A stretch of DNA of 5,286 nt from Deltaproteobacteria bacterium. Its GTDB lineage: Bacteria; Bdellovibrionota_C; UBA2361; OMII01. The translations under genes were made by a program, and so were the position numbers. The stretch is from the NCBI GenBank assembly GCA_023262305.1, contig JALRCK010000189.1, forward strand, positions 1 through 5,286, read 5' to 3'. Shown here piece by piece: positions 1-5,286 of this stretch. The notes beneath the pieces are model-generated. The model ran no database searches. It saw only the letters and a list, made by a program, of their open reading frames with translations, and had not been told where the DNA came from. Position 1 is the stretch's first letter, and each line of letters opens with the position of its first letter.

Positions 1-1689
1 GAGAGCTGAGGTATCAACAACGGTAACCGAATTGTTGAAGAGCCCCGCTGAGTCTCCCTCCGAAACTGCAGCGTCCGGGGTCTTGCGTGTCGGGATAAGC
101 CTTCCACCGTAGAACCTGTCGTTAATAAGAGCCGCGAGCTTCTCGTGACCTCGAAACTGAGTCGTAAGGGTCGCAAGGTAAGGGCTTACGCCCCCTCGGT
201 CAACGAGGTCAACGACTCCGGCAACCTCAAAGATGTCCCTGGCGTACCACATCTTCGACGCAGGGGAGCGTGAAAGGGCGATCGGTGGCAACTGGCGGAA
301 ATCCCCACCCACAACTACCTTTTCGCGAGCCATACCTGCGAGGAAAACAACGTAGGGCAGGGGAAGCATGGAAGCCTCATCCACTATCACAACATCAAAC
401 TCTCCCAGAGACGCGTACCGCAGAACTGCCTGTGTTGCGGTGCACGCAACAACTCGCGCACGATCCAACGATGCAGCGGAGGGATCCTCTGCAAGGACCT
501 CAAGGTCCCTCAAGCTCTCTTCAAGCTCACGCTCGCGAGCCTCTGCCGCGTCGATCTGATCGCACAGCTCTTCGGCGGAGCCCACGTGCTCTAGCTGAGA
601 TACCACGGTGAGGATCTCTGAGGTCACTGATTGAATAGAGCGCTTGATATCTCCTATAGATCCTCCACGACCATCTCCCGTTCCATACCGAATTCGAAGA
701 ACGCGAAGAACCGTCGAAAGCCCACTCTCCGAGCTGCGTACGTCCGCGAGCAACTTTTGAAGTTCAGCAAGCTCCCCCTCAAGCACACCTTTGCGAGCGG
801 TCAGAGCGTATTGTTCGCGAAGGGTGGCGATTTCCGCGGCATTCGCCTCACGTTCTTTGCGCACAGCACTTATCCGGTCGCGAATCTTGCGCTGTTGGAG
901 ATCCGCTAGGCTTTCAAGGCTAACCTGCGCTCCGAAAGATGTTGCAAGCCCCTTGCGGGAGATGTTTCCGATTCGAACAACGCTTCCTTCAGGGATACTA
1001 GCCCGAGATTTCCCGACGATCCGTTTGCACAGCCCGTGCGCGATCCCATCCACCGCTCGATTGGTATGCGATACCAGAAGAACGCGTTTATTGTGGCAGA
1101 AGAGGTAGAAAGCGATTGCAGAGAGAGTCACCGTTTTGCCGGTTCCAGGGGGACCCCAAAGATAGGTCACCCGGTTTTGAATGGCCCGTCGAAAGGCCTC
1201 CTTTTGGTCGCTCGTGAGGTCGTCTGGCGCTGAGATAAACGATTCATCGACTCCCGGCTCACCATCACTCAGGCGCACAACCTGACCAGCCAGCGCTCTG
1301 TTGAAGGGGGTCTGGTGAGAGCCGCTCCGAACTCCTTCCAGGCGAGCCGCGAGCACCGAGAGGATCTCCGAGCGGTCCACCGTCAGAACCGCAGACTCAA
1401 GCTCTTGGCCAAGATCTACGAACGTAGCAACATCGAGCCCATCGCTGCGGCGAGAGATAACGGTGCACTCAACATTCAAGCCCCGAACAGCCAAACGACC
1501 GCGAGACTCCTCCTGCAATCGTGGGGGATTAGCCAGGGAAAATGAATAGAGCACCCGCTGCGAAGCTGTTGGTACCTTGACACCTTTTGCAAGAGTATAT
1601 GAGGCTGAAAAAGCCTTTGCCTCGGCTCCCTCATCCTCAACGGCCGAGATCAAATTGTGCAGATATTCGTCGGTGATCATTTCGGACAT
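1..1689 (-). CDS. Superfamily 1 DNA/RNA helicase, DNA2/NAM7 (UPF1-like) type, partial at its C-terminal end
   Basis: This is an ATP-dependent nucleic-acid helicase of superfamily 1B, presumably cytoplasmic. The frame is open for 563 codons from ATG 1689 to the left window edge. Residues about 30-145 look like the beta-rich N-terminal domain common in this family. Visible motifs are a Q-like motif (LTSDQKEAFRRA) just before Walker A, Walker A GPPGTGKT at 179-186, motif Ia (VLLVSHTNRAVDGI) near 203-216, Walker B DEAS at 437-440, motif III GDFRQLPP at 462-469, and a TQFRGH motif at 510-515 followed by an INDRFYGGRL segment. Motifs V and VI lie outside the window. Between motifs Ia and II sits a roughly 220-residue insert with charged, coiled-coil-like helices at about 257-316 and 347-402. 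Start: ATG 1689 is the first in frame after a TAG. ATG 1680 is an alternative. Neither has a strong Shine-Dalgarno. The gene diverges from the unknown gene at 1843. The helicase family is secure, but the substrate (DNA or RNA) and pathway are not. Confidence 0.93.
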   Translation of the reverse strand, partial: MSEMITDEYLHNLISAVEDEGAEAKAFSASYTLAKGVKVPTASQRVLYSFSLANPPRLQEESRGRLAVRGLNVECTVISRRSDGLDVATFVDLGQELESAVLTVDRSEILSVLAARLEGVRSGSHQTPFNRALAGQVVRLSDGEPGVDESFISAPDDLTSDQKEAFRRAIQNRVTYLWGPPGTGKTVTLSAIAFYLFCHNKRVLLVSHTNRAVDGIAHGLCKRIVGKSRASIPEGSVVRIGNISRKGLATSFGAQVSLESLADLQQRKIRDRISAVRKEREANAAEIATLREQYALTARKGVLEGELAELQKLLADVRSSESGLSTVLRVLRIRYGTGDGRGGSIGDIKRSIQSVTSEILTVVSQLEHVGSAEELCDQIDAAEARERELEESLRDLEVLAEDPSAASLDRARVVACTATQAVLRYASLGEFDVVIVDEASMLPLPYVVFLAGMAREKVVVGGDFRQLPPIALSRSPASKMWYARDIFEVAGVVDLVDRGGVSPYLATLTTQFRGHEKLAALINDRFYGGRLIPTRKTPDAAVSEGDSAGLFNNSVTVVDTSAL

Positions 1690-1842
1690 CGGGCGTGAAC
1701 TCTAGCACGAACCTGTCATTTGTTGACTAAAACTTTGATTTTAGACCAACTCTTAGCAAAAAAAACCCAAAGAAACACCCCCCATGAGCATCCGCCTAAC
1801 ACCCTTTGACTAAGCTCGTTGCACCATGGATCATGGGGCAGT
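1690..1842. promoter_or_regulatory. Divergent intergenic region, probable promoters for the helicase and the unknown gene
   Basis: This AT-rich gap separates two divergently transcribed genes, so it should hold a promoter for each. On the plus strand TTGACT at 1723-1728 matches five of six bases of a sigma-70 -35 box, but no good -10 lies at the usual distance (CCAACT at a 17-base spacing). On the minus strand TAAAAT (complement of 1738-1743) is a fair -10, but no good -35 goes with it. The octamer TTGACTAA occurs twice, at 1723-1730 and 1806-1813. A run of eight A lies at 1758-1765. The position makes a promoter region likely, while the exact boxes are weak guesses. Confidence 0.45.
1727..1744. 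repeat. Short inverted repeat in the divergent promoter region
   Basis: CTAAAA (1727-1732) and TTTTAG (1739-1744) are perfect six-base inverted arms around a six-base centre. The repeat overlaps both the candidate plus-strand -35 and the candidate minus-strand -10. A dimeric regulator bound here could affect both genes. The arms are short and AT-rich, so chance is a real alternative. Confidence 0.3.
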
Positions 1843-3699
1843 ATGCCGATTCCAACCAATAAATCAGCCGAGCAGCTTCGAGCTCAAGTCCACCGAGAGG
1901 GGCGTTCTCGCCCAGAACCAACAACCCCGGAAGAAAAATCCGCCCATGAAGCCTTTGTGCGCCAGAGTGCTCGACTGGATGAACTTCTGTCAACAAACCC
2001 ACAGCTCGAGAAATTCCGTGCGGTCGCGGGGTTCGATTGGGGCGACCGTTTTATCCCGGTGCAAAATTTTCGACGAGACATGTCGCTTTTCGGGTACGAA
2101 GGGACGAAGCTCGTTGAGCATCTCTGGAACTCGCTGCCAAGTTGTCGCTTCAAGCGATTCCAGGAGCTTTTCTGCGACAAGGCAGACTACGCCATACCTC
2201 GACCGGACGTGAAAGCGCCGTGCGTTGTGTACCCACCTCGGCGTGATCTCAATAACATTTCTCTCGCTGCCTGCTTGGTGAGCCCTGCGGCTATTCCGTT
2301 TAAACTCATCGTAGACCTCGGCATCGTCCCCGAGCCGACTCGAAACCTCTCAGATATCGAGGCGCTTGAGATCAAATCATCTCCACGCGTCATAGCGTCA
2401 CTCAAAGCCATATTTGAATCAGCCGTAGCGATCGGTCCCGGAAATGAGCGAGTTCTCCTCCTTCGACAGATCGACGCCAAAACTTACCCGGAGGCCCAAC
2501 CACTTTCAGACGAGAAGATCGGATCGATCGTCTATATCCGAGAGAATACAGCCGTAAATCGAACCGGACCGAAACGAGATCGAACCGTTTGGCAGGCACC
2601 CGAGCAGATCGCCTCGTATTTCCCCTCGGTATACAGCGCTCTTCGTAAGACTGACCACGAAACATCGGGATATCAACTTGAGACGATGTCACTGGGACAA
2701 CTCTCCGTTGAATGGAACGAACTCACAACACGCGCTCGGCAACAGTGGCGGCGCTCTGCGTCACCGGAGGTCAAGGCAACCATTCGGGGAGACCTTGAGG
2801 CTCTCGTCGGTAAGAGCCGAGATGAGCTCTCCGGTGTATCTCACCACTTGAAACGGGAGGCTGCGGACGCTTTCATGGAACTTGAGGGGCGGTTGGCGCA
2901 GGGGTCTAACAACATCACCACCCACATCACCGCCGCTGATGCCGCCGTTCGAAGACTGAGCAGGACGATGGACGGCTCGGCCCGGAAGACCGGGTACAAC
3001 ACCACCGATGCCAAGCAGCTTTCAAACCTCATTCAGGGAGCTGAGCATGGCTTTAAGCTCATCGCTGACTCTCTCTTCCGCGCCAGCGCTCGTCTGAATG
3101 ATGAGATGAAGCGCAGTGGGGGATACTTCTCCCAAAAAGGCCTTGCACTCTCTGAGCGCGAAGCCACCACGAACACGCTCCTTGCCCGCGCTGGAATCCC
3201 AATCAACTCGATTGACACGGTCACCGACCGCCCCCTTCGGGTATTTGCCGTGCGCATGCGCGAGACCTATGAGAGCCTCAAGACCTCGTTGATCAATCAG
3301 GACATCCCAGGGACCCAGCGGGCAATGGTCAGGTTGGTAGTACTATCGAAGCTCCAGAGGGCGAACTCCGCCTTTGAGGTACTCCGTCGACTTACCGTCC
3401 GATCTGACGCCGTTCCCCTAAGGGAACTAACCCGCACGGTCGCCTCACTGAGAAGCCTTTTGGAGCTGCGCTCGGTATTCCCGCAAACGCTCGTTCCTGA
3501 GTTCAAATCGAGCTACACCAAGATTCAAAGGCGCGTGTCCACAATCGCCAATGGTCTCGAGCGTTACAGGGCGCAGGGACTCGACCTCACAGAGCGAAGA
3601 CAGATGTATTCACGCCTACGAGCGTATCTCGATCAAACAGACGTTGAACACGAGGTTAGGTCGCTACCGCGGGATACCGATCAGGATCCCGCTGCTTGA
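1843..3699 (+). CDS. Hypothetical protein of 618 residues, no recognised family
   Basis: I do not recognise this protein. The frame is open for 618 codons and ends at TGA 3697-3699. I chose ATG 1843 because GGGG at 1835-1838 lies four bases before it. A TTG at 1819 would add eight residues but has no ribosome site. No signal peptide or membrane segment is visible, so it is probably cytoplasmic. Residues 1-50 are polar and charged. Residues 60-270 look like a mixed alpha/beta globular part with GFDWGDRF at 63-70, Cys101 and Cys111 flanking an aromatic-basic stretch, a proline-rich VYPPRRD near 129-135, a VDLG at 157-160 and an EIK at 176-178. Residues about 285-600 are almost wholly helical, rich in Arg, Leu, Glu and Ser, with polar linkers near 353-365, 378-390 and 450-465, suggesting a long helical-bundle or coiled-coil scaffold. 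It diverges from the helicase gene and may share control with it. A structural or accessory-system role is possible, but no function is assigned. Confidence 0.85.
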   Translation: MPIPTNKSAEQLRAQVHREGRSRPEPTTPEEKSAHEAFVRQSARLDELLSTNPQLEKFRAVAGFDWGDRFIPVQNFRRDMSLFGYEGTKLVEHLWNSLPSCRFKRFQELFCDKADYAIPRPDVKAPCVVYPPRRDLNNISLAACLVSPAAIPFKLIVDLGIVPEPTRNLSDIEALEIKSSPRVIASLKAIFESAVAIGPGNERVLLLRQIDAKTYPEAQPLSDEKIGSIVYIRENTAVNRTGPKRDRTVWQAPEQIASYFPSVYSALRKTDHETSGYQLETMSLGQLSVEWNELTTRARQQWRRSASPEVKATIRGDLEALVGKSRDELSGVSHHLKREAADAFMELEGRLAQGSNNITTHITAADAAVRRLSRTMDGSARKTGYNTTDAKQLSNLIQGAEHGFKLIADSLFRASARLNDEMKRSGGYFSQKGLALSEREATTNTLLARAGIPINSIDTVTDRPLRVFAVRMRETYESLKTSLINQDIPGTQRAMVRLVVLSKLQRANSAFEVLRRLTVRSDAVPLRELTRTVASLRSLLELRSVFPQTLVPEFKSSYTKIQRRVSTIANGLERYRAQGLDLTERRQMYSRLRAYLDQTDVEHEVRSLPRDTDQDPAA

Positions 3700-3731
3700 G
3701 GTAGACGGAGGGAGCTACGTTCCCCACCGCC

Positions 3732-3763
3732 AAGCCTCGGTTCGACCCCCTCAAACGAGGCTT
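3732..3763 (+). repeat. Hairpin with eight-base-pair stem after the unknown gene
   Basis: AAGCCTCG (3732-3739) is perfectly complementary to CGAGGCTT (3756-3763), with a 16-base loop. It lies 32 bases after the stop codon of the upstream gene, where a terminator would be expected, but no U-tract follows in either direction. It could be a factor-dependent terminator element, an mRNA-stabilising 3' hairpin or part of a larger RNA fold. GCCTCG also recurs at 3829-3834, so the arm CGAGGC has two possible partners. Confidence 0.4.
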
Positions 3764-3782
3764 ACGCCCCTCTTGTGAGCAC

Positions 3783-3815
3783 GGGCAGGAGCCCTTCTGG
3801 GCGCCCAGCTGGGCG
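3783..3815. repeat. Cluster of overlapping GC-rich palindromes
   Basis: GGGC and GCCC blocks alternate five times, starting at 3783, 3791, 3799, 3803 and 3811. They form overlapping perfect inverted repeats: GGGC/GCCC around AGGA (3783-3794), GCCC/GGGC around TTCT (3791-3802), the 12-base palindrome CTGGGCGCCCAG (3797-3808) and the 14-base palindrome CGCCCAGCTGGGCG (3802-3815). Only some can form together, so the segment could switch between alternative hairpins, or it could be a binding site for a dimeric protein. No function is known. Confidence 0.45.
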
Positions 3816-3911
3816 ATTGGGAGGGCACGCCTCGGGCGAAAACGACCTTCTCCAAAGGGGTAACCCCCACAAGTCAACTACCTAAAAACCCGAAAATAAC
3901 CAAAAATTCAC

Positions 3912-3922
3912 CCGTCAAACGG
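3912..3922. promoter_or_regulatory. Candidate operator, upstream copy of palindrome CCGT-N3-ACGG
   Basis: CCGTCAAACGG is an 11-base palindrome with four-base arms. It differs by one central base from the copy at 3958-3968. It sits just upstream of, or touching, the expected -35 position of the promoter before the KAS III gene. The pairing of two near-identical sites around a -10 box suggests a repressor or activator operator. The regulator is not identified. Confidence 0.4.
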
Positions 3923-3932
3923 TTCCTAGCCC

Positions 3933-3954
3933 CCCGAAATAGGGTATATTCGGG
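3933..3954 (+). promoter_or_regulatory. Probable promoter for the KAS III gene, -10 box inside an inverted repeat
   Basis: TATATT at 3945-3950 matches five of six bases of the sigma-70 -10 consensus and would put the transcript start near 3957, about 24 bases before the start codon. The -35 is weak (TTCCTA at 3923-3928 with a 16-base spacer). The inverted arms CCCGAA (3933-3938) and TTCGGG (3949-3954) enclose most of the -10 box. A weak -35 and surrounding palindromes fit a promoter that depends on, or is blocked by, a regulator. Confidence 0.4.
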
Positions 3955-3957
3955 CGA

Positions 3958-3968
3958 CCGTCTAACGG
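3958..3968. promoter_or_regulatory. Candidate operator, downstream copy of palindrome CCGT-N3-ACGG
   Basis: CCGTCTAACGG repeats the 3912-3922 site with one change at the central bases. It lies 46 bases downstream of that site, at about +2 to +12 of the predicted transcript. It is nested in CGACC/GGTCG arms (3955-3959, 3969-3973), so in RNA it could also form a small hairpin next to the start codon. A site at this position would block transcription when occupied. Confidence 0.4.
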
Positions 3969-3980
3969 GGTCGTTTGTTT

Positions 3981-4967
3981 ATGAATATTCGCATCACAGG
4001 AGTTGCGCACAGGCTCGGGTCGGAGATCCTCCACCCAGAGACCCTCGAGAACTACTTCAAGCGCGATCCAGGAACAGTTGAGCAGCTCTCTGGAGTTACC
4101 CGACTTCACCGAATGGCAGCGAATGAGGATCTCGTCACCTTAGCGCGCGACGCCGCCATCGACGCCTTAGCAGCCGCTAACGTTCCTCTGTCAAAGGTCT
4201 CGGGTATCTTCTCTTCGTGTAACCCTACAACGGACTACCTCATTCCCTCTCTTGCACCAATGGTCGCCTCAAAGCTCGGGCTTACCCACGTGCTGGCATG
4301 CAACGTCGGAATGGGGTGCGCCGGTGGTGTTCAAGCGCTTCAGGCTACCTTTAACCAGCTCCTAGCGGATACTGCCCTCGGGAAGGTCAGCACTTACGTC
4401 CTTGTAACGGGCGACCACATCAGCCGCATGCTCGACAAAGAAAGCTGGAAAACAGCGATACTATTCAGCGACGGGATATCCGCAGTTGTTGTCACCAACG
4501 ACCCACAAGCTACCGGTGGTTTCATCGTCGAGCGAGTTGCCTCAGAGTGCTACGCCGGTGAGAGCGTCGATGTTATCAACCTTCCAAACGCCCTAGCGAC
4601 CCGAGACACGGAGACTCCCCGCATATGCATGCTTCAGATGCGCGGTCGTGGTGTCTTCGAATTCGGCACTCGCATCGTGCCTCGGGTTCGAGAACTCTCT
4701 GGCGTGGAGGACTTCTCCAAGTTTTACATCATCCCACATCAAGCGAACGTTCGAATGCTCAACGAGCTCCCGACACCGTTCGGTATTCACGACGAGCAGC
4801 TGTATACCGATGGCATTACCAAGATCGGAAATATCTCGGGAGCGGCGTGCTTCCTCGGTCTTGAGGACTGCCTCAATCGTGGGCTCGACAAGAAGGCTGA
4901 GAGGATCCTCCTGTGCGCCTTCGGAGCCGAGCTTCAGGTAGCAGTTGCTGTGCTCAGGCGTGGCTAA
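3981..4967 (+). CDS. 3-oxoacyl-ACP synthase III family protein (KAS III, FabH-like)
   Basis: This is a thiolase-fold condensing enzyme, 328 residues, a full family length. It probably loads an acyl group from a thioester onto the active cysteine and condenses or transfers it. The full triad is visible: Cys113 in NVGMGCAGG, His253 in IPHQAN and Asn284 in GNISGA. Other family marks are the PTTDYLIPS segment at 82-90, GDHISRML near 144-151, LFSDGISAV at 161-169 and a C-terminal AFGAEL. By eye alignment with E. coli FabH, the CoA-contacting Trp32 and Arg36 (W-I-x-x-R-T-G-I) are replaced by Thr32 and Leu36 (LSGV at 36-39). This argues against housekeeping FabH and for a specialised KAS III of secondary or unusual lipid metabolism. 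ATG 3981 fits the family N-terminus. TTG 3975 would add two residues. The only ribosome-site-like element is GGGG at 3967-3970. It ends with TAA, 53 bases before the methyltransferase. The family is certain, the substrate unknown. Confidence 0.93.
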   Translation: MNIRITGVAHRLGSEILHPETLENYFKRDPGTVEQLSGVTRLHRMAANEDLVTLARDAAIDALAAANVPLSKVSGIFSSCNPTTDYLIPSLAPMVASKLGLTHVLACNVGMGCAGGVQALQATFNQLLADTALGKVSTYVLVTGDHISRMLDKESWKTAILFSDGISAVVVTNDPQATGGFIVERVASECYAGESVDVINLPNALATRDTETPRICMLQMRGRGVFEFGTRIVPRVRELSGVEDFSKFYIIPHQANVRMLNELPTPFGIHDEQLYTDGITKIGNISGAACFLGLEDCLNRGLDKKAERILLCAFGAELQVAVAVLRRG

Positions 4968-5020
4968 AGTTCTCTCCGCAACCGATTCATAGTAACCGTT
5001 ATCCTCTTACGAGACCGGAT

Positions 5021-5286
5021 ATGAGCCATTACGACAACTTTGCAGAACACTACGATGCCGTCGTCGGAGAGCGCGAAGACGTGGCGGTCTTCTTACAGAA
5101 GCTTCTGCGGCAGTATGCCCCTGGAGCCAAGACCCTCCTTGAGCTCGGCTGCGGTTCAGGGAGCATGCTCAAGCTCCTTTCTCGTCGCTACAAGGCAAGG
5201 GGAATCGACCTCTCGGCAAAGATGATCGAGGTCGCTAAAAAGAAGGCGCCCAAAGCAAAGGTCTCGGTCGCAGATATTACTAAGTT
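5021..5286 (+). CDS. Class I SAM-dependent methyltransferase, partial at its C-terminal end
   Basis: The first 88 codons of a Rossmann-fold methyltransferase are visible before the right window edge. The N-terminus has the FAEHYD pattern (7-12) typical of small-molecule methyltransferases of the Methyltransf_11/25 groups. SAM-binding motif I is LLELGCGSGS at 39-48, the acidic strand-2 end is GIDLS at 61-65 with Asp63 expected to contact the ribose of SAM, and ADIT at 84-87 fits the next motif. The fold and cofactor are clear. The acceptor cannot be read because the substrate-binding half is missing. It follows the KAS III gene in the same direction after 53 bases that hold no terminator-like hairpin and no strong promoter, so co-transcription is likely. 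ATG 5021 is preceded by only weak purine patches (GAGA near 5010, GGAT just before the start). Confidence 0.9.
   Translation, partial: MSHYDNFAEHYDAVVGEREDVAVFLQKLLRQYAPGAKTLLELGCGSGSMLKLLSRRYKARGIDLSAKMIEVAKKKAPKAKVSVADITK

Larger units (their letters stand above)
3700..3882 (+). ncRNA. Possible structured RNA or structured 3' region, family unknown
   Basis: This GC-rich stretch begins directly after the stop codon of the 618-residue gene and is dense in complementary segments. GGTAG (3700-3704) can pair with CTACC (3878-3882), with AC/GT continuing past a small bulge. GGAGGG (3706-3711) can pair with the C-run at 3864-3868, and CCCC (3722-3725) with GGGG (3857-3860), all nested. Inside lie an eight-base-pair hairpin (3732-3763), a six-pair helix GCCCCTC/GAGGGC (3766-3772 with 3821-3826) and a GC palindrome cluster. 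The length, about 183 bases, and the long irregular closed stem recall 6S-like RNAs, but I see no family signature. I find no SRP, RNase P, tmRNA or tRNA motif. No T-run follows on the plus strand and no clear promoter precedes it. It could equally be mRNA 3' structure, and the strand is uncertain. Confidence 0.22.

Noticed and set aside
270..1545. Several plus-strand open frames of 60-115 codons
   Set aside because: They lie antisense to a continuous helicase frame with all expected motifs. Their translations are Arg/Ser-rich with low complexity, as expected for shadow frames.
1784..1813. Nine-codon leader-like ORF (MSIRLTPFD) before the unknown gene
   Set aside because: It has no convincing ribosome site, no run of regulatory codons and no attenuator hairpin after it.
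3732..3763. tRNA fragment or attachment site suggested by GGTTCGACCCC, which resembles a T-loop
   Set aside because: The five bases on each side of the would-be T-loop are not complementary, and there is no acceptor stem, anticodon arm or CCA end. The bases belong instead to the loop of an eight-pair hairpin.
183..3770. Shared 12-mer GGCTTACGCCCC at 183-194 and 3759-3770
   Set aside because: One 12-base match is about what chance gives in a window of this length, and one copy lies within helicase coding sequence.
3656..3877. Minus-strand open frame of 73 codons across the 3700-3870 gap
   Set aside because: Its translation has no recognisable domain and overlaps the end of the unknown gene. 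The stretch is better explained by inverted repeats.
3732..3882. Rho-independent terminator for the unknown gene
   Set aside because: Strong stems are present, but none is followed by a T-run on the plus strand.

Overview
This is a bacterial window with moderate GC content, roughly 55% by eye. Coding density is ordinary and there is no sign of introns. Nothing in it fixes the taxon. It holds four protein-coding genes, two of them cut by the window edges, and two intergenic regions with visible structure. I see no rRNA, tRNA, CRISPR array or insertion sequence.

Layout. Positions 1-1689 on the minus strand carry the N-terminal 563 codons of a superfamily 1 helicase of the DNA2/NAM7 (UPF1-like) type. 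It runs off the left edge, so its last motifs are missing. Several open frames on the plus strand of this stretch are antisense shadows of it. A 153-base AT-rich divergent intergenic region follows (1690-1842). Next comes a plus-strand gene of 618 codons (1843-3699) whose product I do not recognise. Its second half is mostly helical and charged. A 281-base gap (3700-3980) has two halves. The left half is GC-rich and full of inverted repeats, and it may encode a structured RNA. The right half is AT-richer and looks like a promoter flanked by two near-identical palindromes. Position 3981-4967 is a complete ketoacyl-ACP synthase III (FabH-family) gene with an intact Cys-His-Asn triad but without the CoA-contacting residues typical of housekeeping FabH. 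After 53 bases, a class I SAM-dependent methyltransferase starts at 5021 and runs off the right edge.

How the parts may work together. The KAS III and methyltransferase genes are co-directional and close together, so they could be the start of an operon for a small acyl-derived metabolite. This is inference, because the rest of the operon is outside the window. The helicase and the unknown gene diverge from one shared intergenic region and may be co-regulated. A helicase beside an unrecognised large protein is a common layout in accessory or defence loci, but nothing here proves such a role. The best candidates for undescribed biology are the operator-like palindrome pair before the KAS III gene, the inverted-repeat cluster at 3700-3882, and the unrecognised 618-residue protein.
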